This document shows, in pieces, positions 31,988-41,323 of a stretch of DNA of 64,000 bases. The notes beneath the pieces are model-generated. The model was not told the DNA's origin, made no database searches, and saw nothing but the letters and a program-made list of their open reading frames with translations. The stretch's first letter is position 1. Each line of letters opens with the position of its first letter. A program made the position numbers and the translations under genes. The DNA comes from an uncultured Lysobacter sp. (GTDB taxonomy: Bacteria > Pseudomonadota > Gammaproteobacteria > Xanthomonadales > Xanthomonadaceae), in assembly GCA_946480055.1 (NCBI GenBank), contig CAMLID010000014.1:1-64000 (forward strand). The letters run 5' to 3'.

Positions 31988-33307
31988 ATGACCGAAGCGA
32001 TGACCGGGGCCGGCGGCGCCAAGCCCAAGAAGCTGCCGCTGCACTGGAAGATGGCGATCGGTTTCGCGACCGGCCTGGTGCTCGGCCTGCTCGTGCACTA
32101 CGTCATCGGCGGCGACGCCGGCTGGGTCAAGACCCTCACGACCTACGTCACCCAGCCGCTGGCGACGATCTTCCTGCGCCTGATCTTCATGCTGGTGATC
32201 CCGCTGCTGTTCTCGGCGCTGGTGATGGGCGTGTCGGAGATGGGCGATGTGCGCGCCTTCGGCCGCATCGGCTGGCGCACGCTCGCCTTCACGGTGCTGA
32301 TGTCGGCGATCGCGGTCGCGATCGGCCTGCTGCTGGTGAACTGGGTCCAGCCCGGTGCCGGCGTCGATCCGGCATTGGCGCAGCAATTGCTGGCCGAGAA
32401 CGCCGAGCGCGCCAAGGCCATCGTCAGCGACGTCGGCAGCCAGCCCAAGGGCATGGACATGCTGCTGGCGATCGTGCCCGACAACGTGGTCAAGGCCGCG
32501 GCCGAGAACACCATCCTGGCGGTGATGTTCTTCGCGCTGATGGTCGGTATCGGCATGGTGCTGACCCGCTCGGAAGCGGTGGACACGCTCAAGCGCGGCA
32601 TCCAGGGCCTGTTCGAAGTGTCGATGACCCTGATCGGCCTGGTCATCCGCATGGCGCCGTACGCGGTGTTCTGCCTGATGTTCAACATGACCGTGGTGTT
32701 CGGCGCCGACTTGCTGGCCAAGCTCGCCAGCTACGTCGTGGTGGTGGTGCTGGCGCTGGCGCTGCACCTGTTCGTGACCTATTCGCTGGCGCTGCGTTTC
32801 CTCGGCGGCTGGTCGCCGCTGAAGTTCTTCCGCGGCGCGCAGGAGCTGATGCTGCTGGCGTTCTCGACCGCCTCCAGCAACGCCAGCCTGCCCACCGCGC
32901 TGCGCGTGGCCGACGAGATCGGCCTGCCGCGGCGGGTGTCGCGCTTCGTGCTGACCGTGGGCGCGACCGCCAACCAGAACGGCACCGCGCTGTTCGAGGG
33001 CGTGACGGTGATCTTCCTGGCGCAGTTCTTCGGCGTCGAGCTGAGCCTGGCGCAGCAGGTCACGGTGATGTTCGTCTGCATCCTCGGCGGCATCGGTACC
33101 GCCGGCGTGCCCTCGGGCTCGCTGCCGGTGATCGCGCTGATCTGCGGCATGGTCGGGGTGCCGCCGGAAGGCATCGGCCTGATCCTGGGCGTGAACCACT
33201 TCCTGGACATGTGCCGGACCACGCTCAACGTCACCGGCGACCTGGCCGTGGCCGCGGTGGTCTCGCGCGGCGAGAGCGACCCGCCCAGCGAGCGTCTGGC
33301 CGACTGA
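31988..33307 (+). CDS. Dicarboxylate/amino acid:cation symporter (DAACS family)
   Basis: A 439-residue inner-membrane transporter of the GltP/DctA fold. The ATG at 31988 has GGGGAG upstream. Eight helices and two re-entrant loops are suggested by the hydrophobic pattern. Substrate-site motifs are [15 protein letters not shown] (HP1), [14 protein letters not shown] (TM7) and [12 protein letters not shown] (HP2), followed by the TM8 motif [16 protein letters not shown]. The usual serine-rich HP1 SSSS reads SSNAS. It could take up C4-dicarboxylates, glutamate or aspartate; which one is not decided by the sequence. Confidence 0.94.
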   Translation: MTEAMTGAGGAKPKKLPLHWKMAIGFATGLVLGLLVHYVIGGDAGWVKTLTTYVTQPLATIFLRLIFMLVIPLLFSALVMGVSEMGDVRAFGRIGWRTLAFTVLMSAIAVAIGLLLVNWVQPGAGVDPALAQQLLAENAERAKAIVSDVGSQPKGMDMLLAIVPDNVVKAAAENTILAVMFFALMVGIGMVLTRSEAVDTLKRGIQGLFEVSMTLIGLVIRMAPYAVFCLMFNMTVVFGADLLAKLASYVVVVVLALALHLFVTYSLALRFLGGWSPLKFFRGAQELMLLAFSTASSNASLPTALRVADEIGLPRRVSRFVLTVGATANQNGTALFEGVTVIFLAQFFGVELSLAQQVTVMFVCILGGIGTAGVPSGSLPVIALICGMVGVPPEGIGLILGVNHFLDMCRTTLNVTGDLAVAAVVSRGESDPPSERLAD

Positions 33308-33360
33308 GCCCGGTTGCCGAGCCCGGCCCGCGGCGCCTGCGCGGCGCCCCGGCACGATCC

Positions 33361-33393
33361 GCAAAGCCCGCTACGGCGGGCTTTGCCGTTTCC
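33361..33393 (+). terminator. Rho-independent terminator of the symporter gene
   Basis: GCAAAGCCCGC (33361-33371) and GCGGGCTTTGC (33376-33386) form a perfect 11-bp stem with a TACG loop, followed by CGTTT. It lies 53 bp after the stop. Confidence 0.85.
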
Positions 33394-33519
33394 GGGCACC
33401 GGACCTGCCGATCCGGCGCGACAGCGCGGCGCGCGGATGGGACAATGGCGGGTCCGCCCGGCTGGTCCAGCCGCTCGCGCGGCCGCCTCCCGCCTCCAGA
33501 AGACCCCGTGCCCGACGCC

Positions 33520-35517
33520 ATGACGACGCCCAGCCGCCGCGACCTCGCCAACGCCATCCGATTCCTCGCCATCGACGCGGTGCAGGCCGCCAACTCCGGT
33601 CATCCGGGCATGCCGATGGGCATGGCCGACATCGCCGAAGTGCTCTGGAACGATTACCTCAACCACAATCCGAACAATCCGAAGTGGTTCAACCGCGACC
33701 GCTTCATCCTCTCCAACGGCCACGGTTCGATGCTGCAGTACGCGCTGCTGCATCTGACCGGCTACGACCTGTCGATCGAGGACCTCAAGCACTTCCGCCA
33801 GCTCGAGTCCAAGACCCCGGGCCACCCCGAGAACTTCATGACCCCGGGCGTGGAAACCACCACCGGTCCGCTCGGGCAGGGCTTCGCCAACGCGGTCGGC
33901 ATGGCCCTGGCCGAGAAGCTGCTCGCGCAACGCTTCAACCGTCCCGAGCTGGCCGTGGTCGATCACCGCACCTGGGTGTTCATGGGCGACGGCTGCCTGA
34001 TGGAAGGCATCTCGCACGAGGCCGCGTCGCTGGCCGGCACCTGGGGCCTGCACAAGCTGGTCGCGTTCTGGGACGACAACAAGATCTCGATCGACGGCAA
34101 CACCGACGGCTGGTTCACCGACGACACCCCGGCCCGCTTCGAGGCCTACGGCTGGCGCGTGATCCGCAACGTCGACGGCCACGATCCGGTCGAGATCAAG
34201 ACCGCCATCGACACCGCGATGGCCAAGTCCGACAAGCCGACCCTGATCTGCTGCCGCACCACCATCGGCTTCGGCTCGCCGGCCAAGGCCGGCAAGGAAT
34301 CCTCGCACGGCGCGCCGCTGGGCAAGGACGAAGTCGTCGCCACCCGCGAAGCGCTGCATTGGCCGCATCCGGCGTTCGAGATTCCGGAACCGATCTACGA
34401 CGGCTGGCGTTCGCGCAGCACCGGTATGGTGCGCGAGGACCAGTGGAACCGTCTGTTCGACGCCTATGCCGCGCAGTACCCGGCCGAAGCCGCCGAACTG
34501 ACCCGCCGCTCGCACGCCGATCTGCCGGAAACCTTCGCCGCCGACGCCGATGCCTACATCGCCAAGCTGCAGGCCGACGGCCAGACCATCGCCTCGCGCA
34601 AGGCCTCGCAGATGGCGATCGAGACCTTCGCGCCGCTGCTGCCGGAACTGGTCGGCGGCTCGGCCGACCTCGCGCATTCCAACCTGACCCTGTGGAAGGG
34701 CAGCAAGTCGGTCGCCAGCGACGATCCGAACGCCAACTACATCTATTTCGGCGTGCGCGAATTCGCCATGACCGCGATCAGCAACGGCCTGAGCCTGCAC
34801 GGCGGCTTCGTTCCCTACGACGCCACCTTCCTGGTGTTCAGCGACTACGCGCGCAACGCCGTGCGCATGAGCGCGCTGATGGGCGCGCACGCGATCCATG
34901 TCTACACCCACGATTCGATCGGCCTGGGCGAGGACGGCCCGACCCACCAGCCGATCGAGCACCTGGCCAGCCTGCGCTACATCCCGCACAACGACGTCTG
35001 GCGTCCCTGCGACGCGGTCGAGTCGGCGGTGTCCTGGCGCGCTGCGATCGAACGCAAGGACGGCCCCAGCTGCCTGATCTTCTCGCGTCAGAACCTGGCC
35101 CATCAGCCGCGCAGCGACGAGCAGCTCAAGCAGATCGGCCGCGGCGGCTACGTGCTGCGCGACAGCGACGGCACCCCGGAGCTGATCTTCATCGCCACCG
35201 GCTCCGAAGTCGGCCTGGCCGCCCAGGCCGCCGACGCGCTCGCCGCCGAAGGCGTGAAGGTGCGCGTGGTGTCGATGCCGTCCAGCGACGTGTTCGACCG
35301 CCAGGGCGCGGACTACCGCGAATCGGTGCTGCCCAACGCGGTGCGCAAGCGCGTCGCGATCGAAGCCGGCGTCAGCGATTTCTGGCGCAAGTACGTCGGC
35401 CTGGACGGCGCCGTGATCGGCATCGACGGCTTCGGCGCCTCGGCTCCGGCCGAAGCCCTGTTCCCGCACTTCGGCTTCACGGTCGAGCGCGTGGTCGCGG
35501 CGGCGAAGGCGCTCTGA
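33520..35517 (+). CDS. tkt: Transketolase
   Basis: A 665-residue thiamine diphosphate enzyme of the pentose phosphate pathway that moves two-carbon units between sugar phosphates. The ATG at 33520 is preferred; a GTG at 33508 in the same frame would add four residues. It has the early histidine in [14 protein letters not shown], the TPP motif [13 protein letters not shown] ending in the asparagine of [10 protein letters not shown], the catalytic glutamate in [15 protein letters not shown] and [16 protein letters not shown]. Length is normal. It appears to be a single-gene unit. Confidence 0.97.
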   Translation: MTTPSRRDLANAIRFLAIDAVQAANSGHPGMPMGMADIAEVLWNDYLNHNPNNPKWFNRDRFILSNGHGSMLQYALLHLTGYDLSIEDLKHFRQLESKTPGHPENFMTPGVETTTGPLGQGFANAVGMALAEKLLAQRFNRPELAVVDHRTWVFMGDGCLMEGISHEAASLAGTWGLHKLVAFWDDNKISIDGNTDGWFTDDTPARFEAYGWRVIRNVDGHDPVEIKTAIDTAMAKSDKPTLICCRTTIGFGSPAKAGKESSHGAPLGKDEVVATREALHWPHPAFEIPEPIYDGWRSRSTGMVREDQWNRLFDAYAAQYPAEAAELTRRSHADLPETFAADADAYIAKLQADGQTIASRKASQMAIETFAPLLPELVGGSADLAHSNLTLWKGSKSVASDDPNANYIYFGVREFAMTAISNGLSLHGGFVPYDATFLVFSDYARNAVRMSALMGAHAIHVYTHDSIGLGEDGPTHQPIEHLASLRYIPHNDVWRPCDAVESAVSWRAAIERKDGPSCLIFSRQNLAHQPRSDEQLKQIGRGGYVLRDSDGTPELIFIATGSEVGLAAQAADALAAEGVKVRVVSMPSSDVFDRQGADYRESVLPNAVRKRVAIEAGVSDFWRKYVGLDGAVIGIDGFGASAPAEALFPHFGFTVERVVAAAKAL

Positions 35518-35566
35518 GTCCAGGGACGCCCGCGATGATCGGGGCCGCAACGCCGGAGCGCGACGG

Positions 35567-37771
35567 TTGATCGCGGGTCCGGCGCGGGAGCAGGCATCAC
35601 CGCCGCAAATTTTGCGGCGCAATGCCGTCCCGCTCTGGGCGCAGCTGTTAGGAGCAATGCTGTTCGGAGCGACGCTGTTCTGCATCGCGACCAGCAGCGC
35701 GCTGGCGGCCGCACCGCCGACGCGCTGCGACGCCAGCCCGACACCGCGACCGCTGCCGGATCCGGCGAGTTGTCCGCGCCGGGTCGGTCTGGCCAAGGGC
35801 GCCGACCTGTCGACGGTCGCGCGCACCGGTGAAGCCCTGCTCGCGCAGGCGCGTAACGAAATCGGCAGTGGCCGCTTCGAGCAGGCCGAACAGGCGTTGG
35901 ATTGCGTCGAGGCCACGATCGGTCGCGATCCCGACTGGGAGTTGGGTTACGAACTGGTGCGCCAGCGCGGCGTGCTCGCCTACCGTCGCGAACTGATTCC
36001 CGAGGCGCTGGGTCGCTTCGAATGCGCGCTCAAGCTGTCGACTGCGCACGACGACCGCGACGCGATCGCGCGCGACCTGAGGAACGTCGGCAGCGCGCTG
36101 CGCCGGCTCGGCGATTTCCGCGGCGCCTTGCGCACGCTGACCGCGAGCCTGCAGATGCAGCGCGCCCGGGGCGAGGTCGGCGGCGCGGTGTTCAACAACA
36201 TCGCCGACGTCTACCGCGAACTCGACGACCCCGACGAGGCCACCCGCCATTACCGCGAAGCGCTGGCAGCGTTCCGCGCCCAGGGCAACCGCGTCGAAGC
36301 CGGACACGTGCTGGAAAGCCTGAGCGAGTTGAGCCTGGACCGCGGCGACGCCGCGCAGGCCCAGCAGTGGCTGCAGGAGGCGTTGCAGACCTATCGCCAG
36401 GCCGGCAATCGCGCTTATGAGTTGCGCGTGTATGCGGGCCTGATGCGCGCCGCCTTGGCGCGCGCGGACGTCGCGCAGGCACGGCAGTGGCGCCTGGCCG
36501 CGTTCGCGATCGCGGCCGAACATCGTCTGGCCCTGCCGGCGTCGCTGCAATTGCAGATCGCGCGCAGCGAGCGCTTGGAAGGCCGCGCAGCCGCAGCGGC
36601 GGCACGCCTGCACGAGGCGATCGCGGCGCTGCCCGAAGGCGCCGTGGAACGCATCGCGCTGCTGCAGGAACTGTCGCTGGCCGAGGAGGCCGCGGGCGAC
36701 CGCAGCGCGGCCATCGCCACCCTGCGCCGTAGCCACGATGAGGAACGCGTGCTCAGCCGCGCCCAGCAGGACCGGCAACTGGGCTGGCTGCGCGCGCGCT
36801 TCGAAACCGCCGAGCGCGACCGCACCATCGCCGCGCTGGAGGCCGAGAACCGTCTGCGCCGGGTCGAACTGCGCCAGCGCACCTTGCTGCTGTGGCTGAC
36901 GCTGGCCGCGACGCTGGCCGCGGCCTTGGCGCTGGGCTTGCTGCTGATGCGCCGGCGTCAGCGCGCGCGTCTGCTCGAAGCCGAGCGCCAGGTGCGCCAG
37001 GAAGAAGCGCTGGCGCGCTACCGTCACGCCGCCGATGCCCTGGCCGAAGACCGCAGCCTGCTCCAGGCCCTGCTCGACAGCCGTCAGGACGCGGTCTGCC
37101 TGGTCGATGCCGAAGGCCAGGTGCTGGCCGCCAATCGCGCCGCTTGCGGCCTGCTCGACGCGGCCGCGCCGTCGCCGGTGGGGCAGGCGCTGGGCGACTA
37201 CGTCGGCGAGGCCGATCGCGAGTTGTTGGCCGCGGCCTTGGAGCGGATGGAGGATGCGAGCGCGCAGACCTTCGAATTCGCACGTCGCGACGGCGCCGTG
37301 CGCCTGCAGGCCCAGCTCACACCTTGGGAGCGCGGCGACGGCCTGATCGTGCTCGGACTACGCGAGGCGTCCGCGGCCGCCGCGCCGATGGCGACGCTCG
37401 CGGACGGGGCCGCGATCGACGGCGATCCCGCCCGCGACGAGCGCATGCGCGAAGACTTCCGGCGCACCCTGGTGGAACTGATGCTGGCGGTGGTCGACAC
37501 CTGGGAGCGCAGCACCGGCAGCAGCCGGCTGGAACTGGCCGAACGCAGCCGCATCTGGCGCGTCACTATCGACGAAGGCCGCTTGCGCGTGCGTGCGATG
37601 GAGCGCTATCTGGTCTTGTCCAAGCTGCCGCGGCAGCCGCGCTGGCGCGACGTGCTGCGTTCGGCCTACTACGTGCTCGGACATTGCACGATGGCGCCGC
37701 AGGAGCGCGAGGAACTGCAGCGCCGGGTCGACGCGGCGCTGGCCTACACCCGCCGCCGCGCCCTGGTGTGA
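35567..37771 (+). CDS. TPR-membrane-PAS protein with unrecognised C-terminal domain
   Basis: A 734-residue membrane protein starting with TTG (GGAG 9 bp upstream). An ATG at 35654 is the fallback. A signal/anchor (about 22-48) precedes a periplasmic helical array of TPR units (about 75-400). Then follow a coiled coil, a membrane helix (about 439-463), a second coiled coil and a PAS-like domain (about 500-610: SRQDAVCLVDAEGQVLAANR). The last 110 residues hold a compact domain (ELMLAVVDTWERSTGSSRLE, LAERSRIWRVTIDEGRLRVR). It has no histidine-kinase, GGDEF or HTH signature that I recognise. Probably a sensor; output unknown. Confidence 0.75.
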   Translation: MIAGPAREQASPPQILRRNAVPLWAQLLGAMLFGATLFCIATSSALAAAPPTRCDASPTPRPLPDPASCPRRVGLAKGADLSTVARTGEALLAQARNEIGSGRFEQAEQALDCVEATIGRDPDWELGYELVRQRGVLAYRRELIPEALGRFECALKLSTAHDDRDAIARDLRNVGSALRRLGDFRGALRTLTASLQMQRARGEVGGAVFNNIADVYRELDDPDEATRHYREALAAFRAQGNRVEAGHVLESLSELSLDRGDAAQAQQWLQEALQTYRQAGNRAYELRVYAGLMRAALARADVAQARQWRLAAFAIAAEHRLALPASLQLQIARSERLEGRAAAAAARLHEAIAALPEGAVERIALLQELSLAEEAAGDRSAAIATLRRSHDEERVLSRAQQDRQLGWLRARFETAERDRTIAALEAENRLRRVELRQRTLLLWLTLAATLAAALALGLLLMRRRQRARLLEAERQVRQEEALARYRHAADALAEDRSLLQALLDSRQDAVCLVDAEGQVLAANRAACGLLDAAAPSPVGQALGDYVGEADRELLAAALERMEDASAQTFEFARRDGAVRLQAQLTPWERGDGLIVLGLREASAAAAPMATLADGAAIDGDPARDERMREDFRRTLVELMLAVVDTWERSTGSSRLELAERSRIWRVTIDEGRLRVRAMERYLVLSKLPRQPRWRDVLRSAYYVLGHCTMAPQEREELQRRVDAALAYTRRRALV

Positions 37772-37780
37772 ACGCCGCGC

Positions 37781-38260
37781 TCAGCTATCGGGCGCGAGCA
37801 CTTCGCCCGGCACCCGATTGTCGACACAGACCACGCATACGCCGCGCAGATCGCCGTCCTTGAAACGGTACAGGTCGTGGTGGCTGCCGTTGTCGGGATT
37901 GAAATCGGCCGGCCCCTGGACGAAGGGCATGGCCTGCTGATTGGGACTTTGCATCGACTTGTCGCCCAGCGCCGAACACTGGTCGTGCGCCGCCTGGTTG
38001 GCCCAATACCACTCGTCGACGATGCCGCAGGTCTTTTCCGGGACGCAGTAGCCGGATGCGTCCTGGCCCAGCAGCGGTGCGTGCTCGGCGCGGTACTGCA
38101 CCAGCGCGGCCGGAGTGATGCTGAAAGTGCTGACGATCTGCGGCGAGGCGTTCGGGTCCACGCACCAGCTCTTGCTCTTGGCCAGAGGGTCGTGGGCGTG
38201 GGCGCAGGTGGCGAACAGCAGGCTCAGGCCGAGCAGGCGGGGCAGACAATGGCGCGTCAT
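37781..38260 (-). CDS. Secreted cysteine-containing protein of unknown function
   Basis: A 159-residue protein; the ATG at 38260 gives a good signal peptide (MTRHCLPRLLGLSLLFATCAHA). The mature part has six cysteines in three groups (SWCVDP, GYCVPEKTCG, DQCSALG, then GVCVVCVDN), so disulfide bonds are likely in the periplasm or outside. I do not recognise a family. It is convergent with the TPR-PAS gene (9 bp apart) and divergent from another small secreted protein across 299 bp. Confidence 0.75.
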   Translation of the reverse strand: MTRHCLPRLLGLSLLFATCAHAHDPLAKSKSWCVDPNASPQIVSTFSITPAALVQYRAEHAPLLGQDASGYCVPEKTCGIVDEWYWANQAAHDQCSALGDKSMQSPNQQAMPFVQGPADFNPDNGSHHDLYRFKDGDLRGVCVVCVDNRVPGEVLAPDS

Positions 38261-38559
38261 GGCTCGATCACGGTGTGTGGATGACCCGGCCAGTGTAGGC
38301 GTCGGCTGCGCCGGGGCTCCAATGGTTTCAGGGGCGAAACGGGGCACGAATCCGTGCCAAGCGATTGATTCTTCGAAACATCGCCGGGATTCGTTCCCGC
38401 CGCGGTCCGGTTTGGTCCCTGCTGCGTTCTGGTGGGCGGGCGGCGTCCGCCCTAGCGTGATTCGGCCCGGTCAGCCCGCGATCCCGCGATCGCGCCGTTG
38501 CCCCGGGAATCCGCATCGTTCAACCGCCGTCGCCACGGCGGTCCCACCTGGAGATCGAT

Positions 38560-38889
38560 ATGAAGCTCAAGCTGTTCAATCTGGCCCTGATGACGACCGT
38601 GCTGCTCGGCGCCAGCCTCGCCTCCGATCCCGCCAGCGCCGCCAACGGTGTGCCGGGGCGGGTCGTTCACGACCGCGACGACCCGGTCGGCACCGGCAAC
38701 TGGCGCGGCAGCTACTACACCGAGTACACCGTGTGGGGCGACGGCATCGAACACATCGGCGAGATCGGCACCACCTTTCGCACCGGCCACGACGTCTACG
38801 GCACTTCGTACCAGGACTGTCACAACGCGCTGATCGCCCAGGCGAGCGCCGCCTATGCGGCCGGCATAACCGACTGCTCGCCGCTGTAA
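38560..38889 (+). CDS. Small secreted protein of unknown function
   Basis: A 109-residue protein with a clear RBS (GGAG at 38550-38553) and a signal peptide ending PASAA. The mature ~80 residues are rich in Gly, Tyr and Thr (TGNWRGSYYTEYTVWGDGIE, GTSYQDCHNALIAQASAAYA) with two cysteines that may form one disulfide. There is no recognised domain. It is divergent from the cysteine-containing secreted protein and codirectional with nothing nearby, so it is probably a single-gene unit. Confidence 0.75.
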   Translation: MKLKLFNLALMTTVLLGASLASDPASAANGVPGRVVHDRDDPVGTGNWRGSYYTEYTVWGDGIEHIGEIGTTFRTGHDVYGTSYQDCHNALIAQASAAYAAGITDCSPL

Positions 38890-39027
38890 AGCGATCCGCG
38901 GCCGCGAGGGATCGCAGGCCGTCGCGTATCGGCATCGGTGCTCCGGACTCTGCCGGGGCGCCGATGTCTTTCGTGGAGCGCCGCATGCCGGAACGCAGGC
39001 GGCGGATCGAACCGGCTGGCGCGGCTG

Positions 39028-40143
39028 TCAGCTGCGCGCGGGCTTGTCGGCCACGCTGATCACGCGCTGCTGCGAGGGCTTGGGCTCATCGGTCTCCAAG
39101 CGGCCCGGATAACGGTCGTACTCCGACATCGGGCTGTCCTGCGCGCAGCGCGCATCCGGGAAGCCGTAGCGCTGGCGCAGGGCCAGGCCGCATTCGGCCA
39201 TGGCTTCGAAGGCCTGGCCGACCTGCATGCACTGCTTGTCGAAGTCGCGCCGGAAGGCGTCGCGGCGGCGCATGAAGTCTTCGCCGCATTTGCGTCCGAC
39301 CCGGATCCGGTCGAGATCGTCCTGCGCGGCATTGCTGCCGGCCAGGCCGTATTCCTTGAGTTCGGCTTCGCTGAGGATGCGCAGATCGCGGTTGGCGACC
39401 GTCATCATCTGGTCGGCGACCGCGGTAGCGACGCCGTTGCGTTCGAGGTAGTCGCGGACCTGGGTGTTGATCGCCTTGAGCTCGGCGCTGAGCTCGGCGC
39501 GCGAGGTCGCGGTGGAACGGTCGCGGATCAGGCGGTGGATGCCGACCTTGCCCGAAATCGAGCGGGTGTCGCCGGCGGCCAGCACCAGCACGCAGGCGCT
39601 GTGGCACAGCGAGTCCTCGCGGATCCAGATCGCCCAATGCGATTCGGCGATCGAGTCGCCGGCGCGGATCGCTTCTTCGACGTGGCCGCCGGTCGAATCC
39701 AGATCGAGGATGCGGGTCGGGATTTCCATGCGGTCGGCCATCGCCGCCACGCGCTGGACCAGGGCGGTGAAGCCGGTGCCGATCTTGCCGCGGTAGCGCA
39801 CCCGGACCATGCCGCGCGGCTGGCAGTCCTTGAGCGCGTCGACCAGGCTGAAGAATTCCAGCGAAGCCAGTGGCTCGCCGTCGCCGTGCCGGGCGTAGTC
39901 GTATTCGCAACTGATCGAGGCTTCGCCGGCGTCGAGCTTGGCCGGCGGCCAGTAGGTGCCCTTGAGCGCGTCGGCCTTCGCCGGAGCGGCGTTGCCGGCC
40001 GGCGCTGCGGAACGGTCGCCGGACTGGTCGCCGATGGTCACCGCCGCGGACTGCGCGTCGTCGCCGGGCGCCCGCGGCTGGCAGGCCGCGGCCAGCAGGC
40101 ACAGCGGTAACAGCCCCGATGCGAACGACCACCTCTTCGACAT
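39028..40143 (-). CDS. ClpP/crotonase-fold periplasmic lipoprotein (COG3904-like)
   Basis: A 371-residue lipoprotein; the ATG at 40143 gives the signal FASGLLPLCLLAAAC. Residues about 110-260 have the ClpP-like arrangement seen in COG3904: a glycine strand and helix (LDLDSTGGHVEEAIRAGDSI), a serine-containing turn (SLCHSACVLVLAAGDTRSIS) and a histidine (GKVGIHRLIRD). S in CHSAC and H in GIHR would be the nucleophile and base. The C-terminal third has further cysteines. The family is predicted to be periplasmic and its substrate is unknown. Confidence 0.8.
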   Translation of the reverse strand: MSKRWSFASGLLPLCLLAAACQPRAPGDDAQSAAVTIGDQSGDRSAAPAGNAAPAKADALKGTYWPPAKLDAGEASISCEYDYARHGDGEPLASLEFFSLVDALKDCQPRGMVRVRYRGKIGTGFTALVQRVAAMADRMEIPTRILDLDSTGGHVEEAIRAGDSIAESHWAIWIREDSLCHSACVLVLAAGDTRSISGKVGIHRLIRDRSTATSRAELSAELKAINTQVRDYLERNGVATAVADQMMTVANRDLRILSEAELKEYGLAGSNAAQDDLDRIRVGRKCGEDFMRRRDAFRRDFDKQCMQVGQAFEAMAECGLALRQRYGFPDARCAQDSPMSEYDRYPGRLETDEPKPSQQRVISVADKPARS

Positions 40144-40338
40144 GCCTTGCCCATCCTGGTTACGTTCCGGCCGCATCCCGCGGCTTTTCTGCCACGGTAC
40201 CCGGCGCTGGCTTCGACCTCAATTCCGGCGCCGAGTTTCGCGCGCCGGTTGCAGCATGATCGCGGGTCGAGGATGAACGCGGGCGCGCTCGACGGTTTCC
40301 AACATCATGGATAACGTCATGGATGCCATCGCGAGGAC

Positions 40339-40362
40339 GCCGTCGTCGCGGGCGACGACGGC
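40339..40362 (-). terminator. Hairpin after the methyltransferase gene
   Basis: GCCGTCGTCG (40339-40348) pairs perfectly with CGACGACGGC (40353-40362). It lies 12 bp beyond the minus-strand stop but lacks a T-tract, so termination is uncertain. Confidence 0.35.
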
Positions 40363-40374
40363 CGGGCATTGCGC

Positions 40375-41067
40375 TCAGGCCGCCGGGGGCGGCGTGTCGT
40401 AGCGCTTGAAGTAGCGGTGATGGCGCAGGTGGTCGTGCTGCTGTCCGATCGCGAAATAGGCCTTGCCGCCGCGGCGCCCGGGTTGCAGGCAGGGCAGCTC
40501 GTGCTGCGCCTCGGGGTTGTTGGTGTAGTAGGCCGGAACCTTGTCGATGAAGCGGCTCAGCATTTGCGGACCGCATTCGACGCCGTTGTACCTGTCGAAT
40601 CCGAAACGCGGATGGCCGATGTTGAAGTCGTCGACGCAGACCACGCCGTTCTCGATCAGCGACAGTTCGCGCTCCAGCGGCCAGGCGTCGTACCAGTGCG
40701 CGTCCAGGTAGTACATCGGGCAGCGGAACTGACCGTGGAACTTGGCGATCAGGTCCGGCGAGTCCAGCTTCTCCACATGAGTGTGCGCCATGAAGGCGAC
40801 CCGGCGCTTGGTCACCTCGACGTAGCGTTCGACCACATCGCAGCTGACGATGCTCAGGTGCGGGTAGGCGCGCGCAAGGTACTCGGTGGTATCGCCGGCA
40901 TTGCAGCCGGTCTCGATGATCGCGTCGCACTGATAGCGATCGATCAGGTAGTCGAATTCCAGCGCGGTGGTGATGTCGAAACCGAACGGCCCGCCGCCGT
41001 CGCTGAGCTCGGCAGCCCCCAGGCGTACGGTGCGATAGAAATGCTTGTAGACGTTCTCGGCGGACAT
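40375..41067 (-). CDS. Class I SAM-dependent methyltransferase-like protein (Methyltransf_24 type)
   Basis: A 230-residue cytosolic protein. Motif I is IIETGCNAGDTTEYLARAYP (a glycine-rich SAM loop), followed by an acidic end of strand 2 (IVSCDVVERYVEVT). The signature MYYLDAHWYDAWPLERELS plus VVCVDDFNIGH is typical of Methyltransf_24 enzymes, often associated with surface polysaccharide or secondary-metabolite modification. The N-terminus (SAENVYKHFYRTVRLGAAEL) is not a known domain. No partner genes lie beside it, so the substrate cannot be inferred. Palindromic repeats lie directly upstream. Confidence 0.8.
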   Translation of the reverse strand: MSAENVYKHFYRTVRLGAAELSDGGGPFGFDITTALEFDYLIDRYQCDAIIETGCNAGDTTEYLARAYPHLSIVSCDVVERYVEVTKRRVAFMAHTHVEKLDSPDLIAKFHGQFRCPMYYLDAHWYDAWPLERELSLIENGVVCVDDFNIGHPRFGFDRYNGVECGPQMLSRFIDKVPAYYTNNPEAQHELPCLQPGRRGGKAYFAIGQQHDHLRHHRYFKRYDTPPPAA

Positions 41068-41144
41068 CCTCGGCGCGCTCCAGGGGGCGTAGCCTGGAAG
41101 TATAAGCGGCCGCAGTCCCGGCTATCGGCGCCGCGCCCGGCCCC

Positions 41145-41307
41145 TGTGGGAGCGGCGTAAATCGCGACCTCTCGGTCCGCGGCGCTGGTTCCGTGCGCGG
41201 AGCGCCTGGCTTTCTGTGGGAGCGGCGTAAGCCGCGATGGCTACGGGCCGGGATCGGCGCGGCGACTGGCGAATGCGCGAACGCGGCTTACGCCGCTCCC
41301 ACAGAAA
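41145..41307. repeat. Cluster of three REP-like palindromic elements
   Basis: Two direct copies (41145-41167, with AAATCGCG instead of AAGCCGCG, and 41215-41238) are followed by an inverted copy (41282-41303). The 26-bp arms 41211-41236 and 41282-41307 are perfectly complementary. The core is the same as at 15829 and 31783. The cluster fills the gap between the methyltransferase and the acetyl-CoA hydrolase-type gene. Confidence 0.85.
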
Positions 41308-41323
41308 GCAGAAGCGGGCCGGC

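Noticed and set aside
38115..39059. Alternative plus-strand gene spanning the two small secreted genes
   Set aside because: It overlaps both better-supported genes, has an Arg/Pro/Ser-rich shadow composition and lacks an RBS.
41145..41307. Possible CRISPR array
   Set aside because: Only three copies, in both orientations, with unequal gaps and internal symmetry; dispersed copies exist elsewhere. This is a REP-like cluster.
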